Shown: piece after piece, positions 45,190-57,850 of the stretch
Layout: each line of letters opens with the position of its first letter
Numbering within the stretch: the first letter of the stretch is position 1
From: Homarus americanus
Taxonomy: Eukaryota > Arthropoda > Malacostraca > Decapoda > Nephropidae
Assembly (NCBI RefSeq): GCF_018991925.1
Contig: NW_024732415.1
Location: 1,502,526-1,566,525, forward strand
Reading direction: 5' to 3'
DNA length: 64,000 nucleotides
Notes under the pieces: generated by a model
What the model was told of the DNA's origin: nothing
Database searches by the model: none
What the model saw: the letters and a program-made list of their open reading frames with translations, nothing else
Program-made: the position numbers and the translations under genes

Positions 45190-46335
45190 CTGGAGGATGG
45201 TCAGGGTTGTGGGGAGGGTAGTGTGGGTGGTCAGGGAGGAGTGTGTGGGTGTGTGGGGAGGGAGTGTGGGTGGTTGTGGGGGAGGTAGTGTGTGGGTGGT
45301 TGTGGGGAGGGTAGTGTGGGTGGTCCAGGGAGGTAGTGTGGGTGGTTGTGGGGAGGGTCGTGTGGGTGGTTGTGGGGAGGGTCGTGTGGGTGGTTGTGGG
45401 GAGGGTCGTGTGGGTGGTTGTGGGGAGGGTCGTGTGGGTGGTTGTGGGGGAGGGTGGTGTGGGTGGTTGTGGGGAGGGTAGTGTGGGTGGTCAGGGAGGT
45501 AGTGTGGGTGGTCCAGGGAGGGTAGTGTGGGTGGTCCAGGGAGGGTGAGTGTGGGTGGTTGTGGGGAGGGTCGTGTGGGTGGTTGTGGGGAGGGTAGTGT
45601 GGGTGGTCCAGGGGAGGGTAGAGTGGGTGGTCCAGGGAGGGTCGTGTGGGTGGTTGTGGGGAGGTAGTGTGGGTGGTCCAGGGAGGGTCGTGTGGATGGT
45701 CCAGGGAGGGTAGTGTGGGTGGTCCAGGGGAGGGTAGTGTGGGTGGTCCAGGGAGGTGAGTGTGGATGGTCAGGAGGGGTGGTGTGTGGGTGGTTGTGGG
45801 GAGGGTCGCGTGGGTGGTTGTGGGAGGGTGGTGTGGGTGGTTGTGGGAGGGTAGTGTGGGTGGTTGTGGGAGGGTAGTGTGGGTGTGGTTGTGGGAGGGT
45901 GAGTGTGTGGGTGGTTGTGGGAGGGTAGTGTGGGTGGTTGTGGGGAGGGTAGTGTGGGGGGTTGTGGGGAGGGGTGTGGGTGGTTGTGGGAGGGTAGTGT
46001 GGGTGGTTGTGGGGGGTGGTGTGGGTGGTTGTGGGGAGGGTGGTGTGGGTGGTTGTGGGAGGGTAGTGTGGGTGGTTTTGGGGAGGTGGTGTGGGTGGTT
46101 GTGGGGAGGGTAGTGTGGGTGGTCCAGGGGAGGGTAGTGTGTGTGGGTGGTTGTGGGGAGGGTAGTGTGGGTGGTCCAGGGAGGGCCGTGTGGGTGGTCC
46201 AGGGAGGGCCGTGTGGGTGGTCCAGGGAGGGCCGTGTGGGTGGTCCAGGGAGGGCCGTGTGGGTGGTCCAGGGAGGGTAGTGTGGGTGGTCCAGGGAGGG
46301 TAGTGTGGGTGGTCCAGGGAGGGTAGTGTGGGTGG
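45190..46335. repeat. GTGTGGGTGGTTGTGGGGAG minisatellite (1.15 kb)
   Basis: Two alternating unit types of about 24 bp, GTGTGGGTGGTTGTGGGGAG plus GGTA and GTGTGGGTGGTCCAGGGAGG plus GTA, are G-rich on the plus strand. The last five copies of the CCAGGGAGGGCC type (46161-46280) are nearly identical. The 443-codon Pro/Thr/His open frame on the minus strand is an artefact. Many GGG/GGGG runs give G-quadruplex potential. Confidence 0.95.
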
Positions 46336-46639
46336 AAGTATGGTCAAACTATTCAAGGTTATTGACAGGTTACTCCACTCAAGGCAACTTTTCACACACT
46401 CCCTTATAGAGGATAAATATTGTTGCAATCAATACACACAGGACATAATCTAATTTGTTTACTTAATGTATTCAGTATTCACATGTGTTTGATCTTGCAT
46501 TCACATAAACCATTTACGGATGCATCTTCACATATACATAGAGGTTAACTTACTGTTTTGTTCATTAAATGTGGACGTTTTACAACACTGAAATGCTTCA
46601 TCTTTGTGTTGTCATATTTTGGGGATATTGAACCCATTT
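46336..46639. other. spacer between minisatellite and GatB 3' end
   Basis: AT-rich, no feature seen. Confidence 0.5.
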
Positions 46640-46645
46640 TTTATT
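46640..46645 (-). terminator. candidate poly(A) signal of GatB
   Basis: AATAAA on the minus strand about 280 bp after the GatB stop codon, giving a 3' UTR of ordinary length. Confidence 0.5.
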
Positions 46646-46927
46646 ATCTTGAACTCTTTCTCATGAAAAGTTACCTTTAATAATCTTTAATTCATTAAAG
46701 CAGACTGGTGCTGGCACTTAAACACCTCACTCACTGGGAATTATTGTTATTTCTGGGTAGGTGCCAGACACTCTCACTATGCCACTAAATATGACTAAAA
46801 CTGATTTAAATTTTTCAATGAACTGAATTCCATTAAACACAAAAATAATTACGAAGCATTTACATACCATTTAATTCTTTCTTTAAATACAGCTAACTGA
46901 TAGTCTGGTGTAATATAACAATTAGTA

Positions 46928-49900
46928 CTAGGACCTTAGTTTCTGCAAAAGAATATCATTGACTACTTTCATATTTGCTCTGCTATCTGTTGCTTCCTTC
47001 ACCTTGCCCATTAAAGCTTTCAGCAGCTTCTTCTTCTTCTTACTGGTTTTATACGTTTCAACCTGAAAAATAGCAGAAGAATACATGTGAAAAAAATTCA
47101 CATAAGCCATATTATCATGAACTTGAAAAGATCCCAGTAAGTTTATGATTATTCATATCTTGAAGGAGTTAAATAATCCTTCACCATCGACAGAGAGAGA
47201 GAGAGAGAGTATAACTAACTGAAACTCACCAGTTGTTCATTAGCACTTAAAATGCTCTCAACTAAGTCTTCCAGGTCATCGTGAGACAGCTGCAGCCAGT
47301 TATTTTCATATACAATCTGTAAGTGAATTGTGGAGTGTAAGTAAGGAAAGAAAGTAAATAAGAAAATATGGTAAGAAAAACACTTGATCTAAACAAATTG
47401 CAACCTTTTGTAGTGCCTTACACAGAATAATGATTAAATTTACTCTATGAAGTACTGTACAGTCGGATCCCATTTTGTGCGGGAATATTGTACTTGTACA
47501 CGTCCACTTAGGGTAACCAACTTAACCTTCCAAAAATGACACATAATGTCACATATTAATGAGAACTGATGAACTCACAAATTCACAATCAACAGCATAA
47601 AATTATTACCTGGGTAGGAGTCCGTAGATCTCTGCCAATACATATGGCATTAATCACCTGCTGTGTTATGTTAGGTACAATTTTACCACTCTGCTGTAGG
47701 TCCACAATCTCACTGAAGGCTGATGCTGTCAGAGGGCTGTTGAGGAGGTAAACATATCAATATTAGAACCTAGATTATGTTACAATTTATGTCAATACAA
47801 GTTCAGAGAACCTGATGAGAGAGACTGCAAGAGACCCTGCAGCATGGAGAGCTACCATCAGGTAACCACGGCTAACCCACACAATCATGGAAAATGGCTG
47901 AAAAATGCTGCTGCTCAAGATGATGATATGGCAGTGACTTATCAAGCAAAAAGTATTACATCGATTTACTGCCTTAACGTAATGGATGAACACTTCAGCA
48001 GGATTAGTCTACATAAAAAAGATGATCCTCATTGAGAACAAGAAGCTAATACAATATTGCTTTTAATATCAATCTGAGATGGTCACACACGACTATTAAA
48101 TGGAACAAACTAAGAAACAAATCTACATAATTCCATGATATTGAACAAATGTTTTACATCTAAAGGTGTTCAAAATTACATTATTTAGGAACTTCAACCA
48201 TCATGGATAGTAAACTGACACAGATTTGAAAGTGGATCTTTCAAAGGTTTTTTACTTACTAAACACAAACAACAATGTACAGTGTTCTGGTATACCCCCC
48301 CAAAAAAATGTTCCTGATGTCACAGTCCACCAATGTCAACACACCTGCTGGGTACATAAATTTTTCTATAGAAGATACAGTAAATGCTTTCTTACCCCAT
48401 GAAAAGCCTAAAAATGGGAAGGGATAAGTTTGATGTTTTCACCTTGATTTTACCTGGTGATTTAAAATTAAAGCTCCTCAGTGTGAAAAGTTACCTCCAT
48501 CCTCCCCAATGTAACCAGTCATCACCCACACCAACTAACAGTAAGTAAAGCAACAACAGTTGTATGCACACCTTTATTGTAGGTGAAATTTTAATATAAC
48601 TGAGGTTTTACGAGGCAGTTCCTGAACTCGACTCTGATAATTATATTAATTTTAAGGGAAATTGGCTGGTCACTCGGTCCCTACCACAGGTGACCCATGT
48701 AAGGGAAAAGAATATCACACACATTACCTGTCCTTAATATCCACATTGATGTTATTGAGAGTCCCCAAGAGGTTATTAAGCATAAGATTGCAGACAATAT
48801 GGGAGTTGTGTTCACTGCAGGACATCACTGCTATGAAGTAATTCAACAGGTCATCATTATTCTGCAAAATATTAGAATTTTATAATTATTGAATACAGTT
48901 TTAGAAACAGAAATGATAATCAATTCTTTTATCTTAAAGAGAAGAAGGCAAATATGACACACATGCATGATGGTAATGAGGAAGAGATGAAAAGAATGAC
49001 TGCAGCTGTGATGAATCAATGAAACCTGCATGTCTTGGTTCTAAGTGAAACATTTAATGAGGAAAGAAGAAACCTACGGAGAACAGATAAATACCTCGGT
49101 AATGTGAAGTCTGGAGTGGCTGAACGTGTGAGAGCAAGAGAGAGTGGAAGGGGTGATGAATGATGTGTCCTGTACCTCAGACTGCCTACAAATTAGTCTT
49201 GTTTACCTCGTACTACTGAGTCATACAGACGTCACTTTACGAAACATTCTCGACTCTTCCTAGCCCTTGTGTTGCCAACCTGTGGTAATGGGACATACTG
49301 TATATTTCTTTCCTGTTTATATCATACATGACTGATTTGTAAGACTAGAAGTGCTTTTTATTTGTTTCTTAAATGTTCCTGTATATGCCCGCGTGGGGGT
49401 GGGTGGGTTGCTGACTATAGCCCGATGAACCCAGGAGTTAATAGGCCAGCTGAGTATAGAGTATTGGTGAGGTTTTGTGTAGAGGGAGACTAAGATGGTT
49501 TGGGCATATGGAGAGAATGGGGGAAACCAACTGGGTCAAGAAGTACATAAGTTTGAGTGTGGAGGAGAGGAGAGCTATAGACACTGTCTATTAGACAGGC
49601 CAAGAATGATTTCTGATAACAACCTGGTGAGAGGTTACAAGAGATCCTGTGGCATGGACAGGTGCCATCAGGTAGTCATGGCTTACCCAGGCACTCAAGG
49701 AAATGAGAAGAGTTCCTTGCAAGAACTTTCTCATTATCTAATCTTACTCGTCTGGATAGAGTAACCTGTCATTAAACTTTATATAGTCCCTGATGAGGAA
49801 ACAGAAGGTGTTAAGAGGCACTAGTCTTGAAGGTGCTTCTTCCCTTGTCACTGAATGGGATTCCACATTTCAATCTCCTCTTTCTTATTAGTGTTTAAAA

Positions 49901-52900
49901 CACTATATATTATCTAAACTTCTACAGATATTACTTACTACAAACAATATGGCATTCTCCAAAGTAATTCCATAATCTTTCATTAGTCTTTGTCTTGTAG
50001 CTTCGGGTAATTCTGGCATTACTACACGAAGTTCATTAATATCAAGTGCGCCATCATACAGGCAGTTAGGCTCCAAAGAATCGTGCAGACGTAATGGAAG
50101 CAAATTTGGCTCAGGCATGAACCGGTAATCCTGAAAAAGATAATAAAATCGGATAAAATTCTTATGTCATTGATAGTACAATTACAGAACTTTAAGATTC
50201 ATAATGGACTAGAATACAGTACCATACTATACTGGTAAATTTGTGCATCCAGGTTATGAGTTTTAAAGCATGTTTGAAAACTACACCCTGTCTACTTCTT
50301 AATATACTGAACTGAAGCTCATTCTACCAAGGTTCTAAACTGCATTTCCTTAAACCTTAAATATTATATGATATAAAAGGTCTTCCTACTTGTACAGTAT
50401 TCCCTTAAAGCTCGTTGGGGTTAGGTAAAATGGACCCCATGAGAAAGCAAAATCCGTGAGTTTTTCATGCCAGTCCCAGGAGTGTGCAAAACACACATAT
50501 AAATAGCTATAGTGATGGTTAGTTGTGGTTGTGACAATACCACTGACATGTCAGCTGATCTGGTGCACAGGATATAAACAATCCCTGTAGTACTGGACAG
50601 TTCCTAGTGAGCATGCCCAGTACCGATAATTATTTGTAATGTATACTGTACACCGTAGGTACAGTAGCTAATACAGCTATCTGTGCAGGTAGAGGTCGAT
50701 ATGCTACAAAATTTTATGTGTGACTCGTGACAGTCATCATATACCAATATTTATCATCCATGGTCTCATATTGTTTCCCCACAAAGAATGCACAGATAGT
50801 TGTCTTTCTAACTGACAGCACTTGGCCGAATTTTCCTGTGTTCGCCCGGCTCAACGCTTGTTCAAGTGAATCTTAACCCTGTGTAGCAATAAAACAAATC
50901 ACGTTCAAGCGAATTCGTGTTGAATGAACCCATGTAAGGCGAGGGGGCAGCGCTTTTAGCTTCTGTGTTATCTTTAGTAGGGAATAAGTCATCATTTAAA
51001 TCATCTTACATCACTTAACATTATTTACTCTATAAAAAATGTTTGTTCGACATATTATTTTTTCATGACCGTACCTGAATGACGTCTTTATCTCTCATGC
51101 TGACCGTTTTTTGGGACAAAGTATCAAAGCTGCGAGTTTCACAGGTCACACTTCCGCCACATTCCAATATATTCAACTGTCTTTCAATCTCAAAATCAAC
51201 TGCCTTCACCTGGAAATAGAAATGTCAAATTAATCGCGACATTGTAATGCATCAAACTATTTACTGAGAAACAGCATACAACAAAACCATCAACCTTAAT
51301 GTAATTATCTGGAGCCTCTTCTCAAACCATCAGTGGTGGTAGCATCTCCAGTACCCCTGCCAGCACGCACACTCCACTCCTGATATCAACAGCAGCAGTA
51401 CCCGTGTTAACCTGAGCATCCCCCTCCTCCACTTGATATGAACCGGCTGTTACCCAAGGATAACCTAGATAATGAGGTTCGCTCCATCAACATCAGCACC
51501 ATTTTAGGCCACTTACCATATTTGCAAGGGTTAGTCTTGATTACCTAGTGGCATGATGTCCCAGTCACCATCAGGCAAATTTGAAGCAAGTTTTATGGCT
51601 GGATGCCCTTCGTATCACCAACTAACATGTAAGACTTCCAAGTGCTCTCTGGCAAGGCTTACCTAGAACTAAAATGCAAACCCACATACCCAAGGTAAAG
51701 AGATAGTACTCCAGAGTGTCTCCTTTTGGTTGGTAGAATGAAACAATGAAGGAAATGGAAGAATGGGGACTGGGGAGAACTGTACAGTTGAAATAAAAGT
51801 AGCAAGGATGCACATTCAAGAACCAGTATGTGAATAATGAAAGAACTTGGTGATGTGGAGTTTATGGGGAAGGGTATAATACTGATGGGTGATGCTAGGT
51901 AGTATGTAGTGACAGGGACACACCAGAATGATGCTTTGAGACCTTGATGGCTAATTGGGATATACTGTATCTATTCCAGCAGTAAGAATGAAAAAAAGAA
52001 GTTCTGAACCCAGCAGTAGTGGAAAGAAATATTGAAAAGATGTTAAGAACATTTGAATAATACCTCAGTGTAAGTGAATGAGAGCTTTTGATGGTCAATG
52101 CTATAATTATATATTACAACACACACACACACACACACAGAGTCAAATTGTAGAAATATCATGCATTAAACTTGTCGTTTCACCAATGATCTTATTTCAA
52201 CTATGATTCAATAAATTGACTTACCAAAGATCGAAGAGAATTAAGATTCTTCACTTCTGTTCTGGTGCCCAGTGGCTCGTCAGGTCTGTGAACTGACACG
52301 TTGGCATCCACACGAAGAGATCCCTCTGGTGAAAAGATAATCCACTGTACCTCACTGCACACCAGTACATAGATCTCTTCTTCACTCAGAGGAAAACAAC
52401 AAAAATTTCTCTATATATTCTATGTGCCATTCTATGTGACACCTTCAACTAAAAAATTCTTCAGCAACAATCAAATTATTACCTGCCATTCACTTGTACA
52501 AGAGTATTAAGATATGGAAACAGTACAGGCACCAGCACAGGCAGACCCTGATTTATGACTTATACAGGGTATTTAAAAATTTTTGAAGTTATGAAATAAA
52601 CTCCCACACAGTAAATATCACTTCATAGTCACCAACACTATTGAATATGGTTTGGTTAAAATATTATGTAATAATTGGTACAGCAGTAACGTGCGTATCT
52701 CTTGTCAAGGGTTCAAGCCCAGACACACATGAGCAGGTGTTATCCAATGTGATACTATCAATCATCTCAGGTTTCCTCCTGTACTCACACTGAATAGACC
52801 AACCGTCCAAAAGGCTAATAAACTGATAAGTGGTAAAAACAATTAAAAATAAATAAATAAATACAAAATGTTTAAAGGACAGCAGTATGTAACCTACCAT

Positions 52901-55900
52901 ACATGTGACAGTTGCAGGTACCTATTCTTGTAAGGATGAGGGCAACTTCTTTCACCATGGCAGCAGCCTCCTCACCATTATGTAACTCAGGGGCAAATAC
53001 AAGCTCCATCAGTGGCTGGCCTGCACGGTTAAGGTCCACAAGTACCCTAAAATTATCATAGAGAAAAATTTATTTCTTTTTTTTTTAATAATCTATAAAT
53101 CTATAAAAATCAGAACTTTCGACAAAACAAATCTCATACCTGTTATTACAATCATCATGTATACTCTTGCCACTGTCCTCCTCTAGTTGAATTTGCATTA
53201 GCTCAACTGAATGGCGGTACGGATGCTTATGGACCGAAGAGTTGTAGACGATGAATTCTAACCTGCCATTGTTTGCTAGAGGGTAATCCAATTGTGTGAT
53301 CTGATAACCAGCCTGTCAATGAAAAATAATCAATTATTAATTCTTACACAAAAATAATTCATAATATGTGCCAAAGTACAGATTTCCCCATAAAACCAAA
53401 ACCTATACAATATTATCTTACAGTTCATTTTTCAGCCTTTGCATATTGTTGGTGTTGTGACCAGTATATATCTATTGTGTGGAGCTCACAACATCATTTT
53501 TTCAGACTCTCCAGAAGTGCTCCAGACCATCCCTTTATGTATCAGATTTTTTTTAAAAAGTCCAGAAAATCGTGAATCAGTCTGGACGGTTTGCGCGTTC
53601 ATACGTGCGTGGGTGTCACGCAGATGTGGCACATGCCTCAGTCTGAGTCCCACTTCCATACGTATCACCAGTGCGCTATTCCTTACTGCGTTGTTAGGGA
53701 GTCAGCAGAGGTAGTGTCCCTGCTGCTCTGCATTGCTATGGTGATTGTGTTAAATTTCATTTGGCTTTTATTTATTGGGATTATTTTTATTTAGTCCTCA
53801 TTTACTGGTACTGTATATATTATTTTAAGATAACTATGGCTACAGGAGGAAAATACACACAAAAGTTTTTCCTAAATACTCCTGCCTTAAAATGGGGTGT
53901 GTGTCTTATATGACCGTACGTCTTATATACAGTACACATCTGAGACTAACCCAAGTAAACTCCCTTAAAGAATTAATGACTTACCGGGAGATCTGGGTAA
54001 AAATAGTGCTTTCGATCAAATATTGACATTTTGTTGATTGTAGCTCCAAAAGCCAAAGCTGTCTTTATGCCTGCTTCCACACACTTTTTGTTCAGGACCT
54101 ATTAAAAAACGAATGTATATTAAAATGAAGAAATGCATCTAAAAGGAAAATTCACATGAGTCACAGCATCGTTCTTATACAAAGGCCAATACAAAATTCC
54201 CAGACAGAATGGACATACAACATTTATTGGTACCTGTACAGAACCATCTATTCCTCATACTATATGACATGGAAGCAAAAGAAAAATACTTACAGAACTT
54301 CAACAAGACCCCACTGTTACAAGACTACTACAGATTCATCCCATAAGTTTACTCTAGTACTGTACTGTGACACTACCACATAACTGTAAACATCATCAGA
54401 GGGGGTAAAGAAACTCTTTGAAGTAACTGTACAATGCTTAGTGTCTATAAGAGCAGTTTTAAAACAGTTTACGGGAACTTCTTGGCCTCTGGAACCAAAC
54501 TAATAGTAATAGTGTACGTATCTCCATTAGCCAAAATCTCTCTTAGCAGCTTTCCAATAGCTGGAAACGAAATTTGCTCAATTTTTTCCAGAAAACTACC
54601 CTCAATTCCGAGTTTGGGAAAGATTTCCTGAGGTTGAGAATCAAACACATTTTCTGGAAAATTTCAAGAAAAATTCCAGAAACTCTCCCCAATTTTTTTC
54701 CAGGTCTGGGAGAAAGTTCTGAAGATAAAATAATGTGTAATTCTGGAAAAACCGGAAACTCGCCAATGTTTTTCTGGGTCAGGGAGCAAATTCCGAGGAA
54801 GAAATACCTGTACTAATGCACAATTTCTGTATAATTCTGAGAACCTTTTCCCAATACCCGGAAAAATTCCGGGGGTGGGGGATTTTTTCCGGGTATGAGA
54901 GAGTCATCATTTTACCCCAAAATCTCTCATTCCCAGAAGTGCTATGTACCAATTGTTTTGGCTAATGGGAATATCACTTGTACTTCCATTTAAATCAATT
55001 AAGCAGGGGCAGATCCAAGGGGTCCAGACCCACTTTTTCATCAGAAAATTCCAATACTTTTTGTTTAATGCAGTACTGTACTCAGGCATTTTTTTATAGT
55101 AAAAAGTAATTACTCTTGACCTCAGAATATCGCCTAATATTAAGTGCACATGGTTTGAAAATAACCTAAAAATGCCCATGATAATTGGTGGGTTCACTTT
55201 GCTACCCCACCCATAACGTCTTGGACTCCCTCCCCTTTTGATATTCCTGATCCGCCCATTAAACAATAATTCACAATGTCTTCTGGTACCTGACACGTGA
55301 ATTATTCCAACTCCACTGCAATATGTAAATTGGGGATTTTAATGTAAACCAAAACATCATTTATAAACAATAGAGATTTGTCTTTGATGAACTTACTGGT
55401 AGGGTTCCTGGGTGAGCTGATTCAAATATACCAACTTGAGAGTTCGGAGGTGCCCCATACTTGGTGCCAACAGGAGAGAATAATTTACTAGCTGATGAGA
55501 TATGAGCATGAATCTCCAGACCAATCACTGCCTCCCAGCCATCACTGAAAAATGGAACATTGAAATATTAAGTTGTATTTTTGGCTGAAGACATAAGAAC
55601 CAGTGGCAACTCCCCCAACTACAACAAAATACAATAGGTTAGTGGCAAGTACACATAAATCAAGTGCTGAACCTTTGATATTGAGACAATTTATTTACCC
55701 AGAAAAACACAGATACGGAGTGAATAATAATAACAATCTTAACATGGATGAGCCAGTTGAGAACCTGAGCTCTCTAGAAGGCACCTGATATATACTGTAC
55801 ATTTATCTCAAGGAAGTACTGTATTATGTAGCATTTACTATCATCTGGAATAGTACACATAACATTGTGGCAGTAAGAACATATCAGAATGTTACCAAGG

Positions 55901-57661
55901 TTATCACTTCGATATTTATTTACAGTAGTATCTTATTTATCTCTTCTTTTTTTTTTACATTTATATTATAAGTACAGTTAATTACATATTTCACAGTGGT
56001 ATTGATATACATAAACACGATAAGGGAGGGAAGCAGTACAACATGGGTTAGAATAAGAGGACAGGGCTGTCAGTACATGTCTAGTTGGCAAATATAATTA
56101 TTGCAATGGTAATTTTTATCTACATGACAATCTATGACATAATGGTTTTGGTGGTACAATATAAGCAGGAATATAAACTAGGTATTACAAAAATATTAAT
56201 ACATAAACAATAGATATTTTTTAAAGATATCATTTAAAGGAAGGGAGAGTAGTTTTTGCTGGGATGGGTGGGGGTAACTTGTTCCACACCTTTACACCAT
56301 GATATTTTATGGAGGTCTGGGACTGATAGGAGTACATGGGGAGGTGGTCTTAGTAGCTCTGGGTGTCTTAAGTTGTATCTCTGAGTATTCCGGAACCTCT
56401 ACTACATTAGTAGATTTCTCACCCTGCAGAACTGCATCTTTAAGGTATACAGTGATGTGGATTGCTCTTACCATAGACAGTGAAGAGGCATTACAAAAAC
56501 TGGCTAACAGATTACAATAAACCCTCGAAGATCCGGACCCGGTAAATATGAACTTCGGAAGATTCGGACAAAAAATTGAGTTAATAAAAGAAGTCAGAGT
56601 CTGGTGTGTCCGTGGCTCTCATCCGTGATGAATATGGCGTGAATATCAGACGTCACCCTAGTCATTGTCACTGAAGGTTCTTCTCATCCCTGAAGGCTTT
56701 GACTGCAAATTTTCTGTGTGTACCAGCGATCACCAAGCGAGTTGTAAGTGTTGGGGATAGGTGCTTACAATGATAATTTCTGAGACTGGGGGACTCCACC
56801 AGGAGGTGTCGAACAGTCAATGGGATCAGGCAGTCATCACAATGAGGAGAGGGCGCCCTCTCCATTAAGAAATCATGAATCAGCCGTGTGTGGCCAATCC
56901 GGAGGCGGACCAAAGCAGTCTCCCAGTAACACGACAGTCCCTGATATCCCCAGGCACTCAAAGCAGGGTGAATGTTGCGGAGCTTGTTTGTTCCGACAGC
57001 ATCCCACCTGTGTTGCCAACTCAAGCAGATGGCAGCTCTTATTACTAACTTCATATCAGAAGCAGATAGAGGGGAATAATGTGTCAAAGGGCAAGAAGCA
57101 GCTGCCTTCGCCACTGCCTGGGTGGTGGCAACTCTGAGATGTAAGTACTGTACAGTAATTACAAAGTGTGTAATAATAAACACGAATGTGGTTCTCCCAG
57201 GTTAATCCACAAAACATAATACAACTAAATAAATCTGAGAATAAAAGTAAATAAGAGGATATAAACATATAAGTAAGAGACACTGAAAGAAACATAATAA
57301 GTATTTCGAGAAAATTAATTAGAAAACAAAGAAAATAAATGAGATATAAAAAGAGGTTGAAGAAATAAGATAAAGTTACAAAACCAAACATTAAAAAGTT
57401 CCCTCCTTACAGTAGCAAGGTGCAGTAAACTGGTACCGCCCCTGGTGAACAAAGGGGCGGCCCATAGCACTAAACAGAGTAAAAAAACCCAGTGAATTCT
57501 GGTTTATTGAAGTCTGTTATAGAGGTTCTATGGTACATTAAAAATCATCAATGATAAGTCACTTTACTTGCTTACCTGTGAAGATGCGGTTTATACTGGG
57601 TATTACTGTAATGTCGTAACACGTTCTGAAGGTGCTTCCCCAACTTCCAATAATACTTCAT
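46928..57661 (-). CDS. GatB: glutamyl-tRNA(Gln) amidotransferase subunit B, mitochondrial (12 exons, 526 aa)
   Basis: Subunit B of mitochondrial GatCAB, which with GatA and GatC converts misacylated Glu-tRNA(Gln) to Gln-tRNA(Gln) for organellar translation; B carries the glutamate-activating kinase site and tRNA-binding tail. Exons: 57576-57661, 55397-55544, 53985-54098, 53140-53312, 52898-53046, 52225-52325, 51075-51209, 49939-50130, 48728-48861, 47610-47736, 47230-47316, 46928-47062. All introns are GT-AG and the joins keep phase (1581 nt). Residues 1-28 are basic, without acidic residues, like a mitochondrial presequence; an in-frame TAA lies 4 codons before the ATG. Landmarks: VIGLEIHA (35-42), HPGTLPVLN (73-81), [12 protein letters not shown] (105-116), EEDSGKSIH (160-168), [13 protein letters not shown] (177-189), [11 protein letters not shown] (225-235), ETRSFD (281-286), SMRDKD (294-299), [13 protein letters not shown] (303-315), then the helical domain and YqeY-like tail. 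FMPEP is usually (Y/F)FPEP, and AGYQ after exon 3 is usually KGYQ. Length fits the family. A 5' UTR intron is possible because CAG precedes the first exon. Confidence 0.96.
47317..47609 (-). other. GatB intron 10
   Basis: Short intron with canonical GTAATA and TTACAG ends; no insertion seen. Intron 11 (47063-47229) carries a GA microsatellite at 47191-47209. Confidence 0.8.
50400..50960. mobile_element. possible Tc1/pogo-type relic in GatB intron 7
   Basis: The left side has AAAGCTCGTTGGGGTTAGGT and ATGGACCCCAT. The right side, reverse-complemented, has CCCTCGCCTTACATGGGTTC. Both resemble the ends of decayed pogo/Tigger-like elements, but the arms are too diverged for certainty. Several GTAC palindromes lie inside. 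Confidence 0.25.
51530..51620 (-). mobile_element. possible RTE-type LINE 3' fragment in GatB intron 6
   Basis: The minus strand contains GGGCATCCAGCCATAAAACT, a box common at the 3' end of RTE-like retroelements in animals. The rest of 51210-52224 has no recognised coding sequence. Confidence 0.35.
52668..52870 (+). mobile_element. tRNA-derived SINE in GatB intron 5
   Basis: A box TGGTACAGCAG (52677), B box GGTTCAAGCCC, body GTTTCCTCCTGTACTCACAC, then CTGATAAGTGGTAAAA and an AAATAAAT tail. It is antisense to GatB and ends about 30 bp from the exon 5 splice site. Confidence 0.75.
53430..53945. mobile_element. possible MITE-like element in GatB intron 3
   Basis: The right end carries ACTCCTGCCTTAAAATGGGG and GTCTTATATGACCGTACGTC, words I associate with terminal parts of pogo/Tigger-like elements. 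The left end was not found and no transposase is seen. Confidence 0.3.
54560..54905. repeat. old diverged tandem repeat in GatB intron 2
   Basis: At least three units of about 80-100 bp share TTCC(A/G)GAAACTC.CC.AAT, TTTTTCC(A/G)GGTC.GGGAG and AATTC.G...A in order, with heavy divergence. Confidence 0.55.
55004..55258. mobile_element. hAT-like MITE in GatB intron 2
   Basis: The left end CAGGGGCAGATCCAAGG and the right end (reverse complement AATGGGCGGATCAGGAA) are imperfect terminal inverted repeats of the CAGGGGCGGATCC type. Flanks CAATTAAG and CATTAAAC resemble a decayed 8-bp target duplication. The open frame inside (54907-55296 minus) has no recognisable domain. Confidence 0.55.
55930..56520 (-). 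pseudogene. LINE ORF2 C-terminal relic in GatB intron 1
   Basis: The minus strand around 56310-56230 reads [17 protein letters not shown] after frameshifts, close to the usual G(V/I)..WN.LP..I.....SF(K) end of CR1/L2-like LINEs. A T-rich stretch follows. The open frame 56299-56520 on the plus strand is its shadow. Confidence 0.45.
56522..56580. mobile_element. possible pogo/Tigger terminal sequence
   Basis: CCCTCGAAGATCCGGACC and TTCGGAAGATTCGGACAAAA resemble the first bases of pogo/Tigger-type transposons. The other end is not visible. Confidence 0.3.
56668..57135 (-). pseudogene. LINE RNase H / C-terminal region relic in GatB intron 1
   Basis: The open minus-strand frame reads [72 protein letters not shown]. 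The [21 protein letters not shown] and C..C..PLTVRH.L..CP series is the segment after RNase H in I/Jockey-type ORF2 proteins. The last Cys (usually ECP) is Ser here. It is in GatB's sense orientation but has no splice-site or frame continuity with it. Confidence 0.75.
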
Positions 57662-57802
57662 TTTTCTTCTTTATCTGTAAACAAGAAGATGCAGGTAAAA
57701 ACTTACAGACAGTATACAACTACTGTACTGATACAGTACTGTATATAGAAATGGAATTAAGATCAGGTAGGGGTATGGGTTCAAAGGTAAGAAAAAAATA
57801 AA

Positions 57803-57850
<48 letters not shown>

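Noticed and set aside
45097..46428. 443-codon Pro/Thr/His open frame and several Gly/Val/Trp frames
   Set aside because: Artefacts of the G-rich minisatellite; unit lengths vary and are not multiples of three.
54907..55296. 129-codon minus-strand open frame
   Set aside because: Lies within a hAT-like MITE and crosses its ends; no domain.
56668..57183. Additional GatB exon from the 171-codon open frame in intron 1
   Set aside because: Sequence matches LINE C-terminal motifs, and exons 1 and 2 already join in phase to give the GatB N-terminus.
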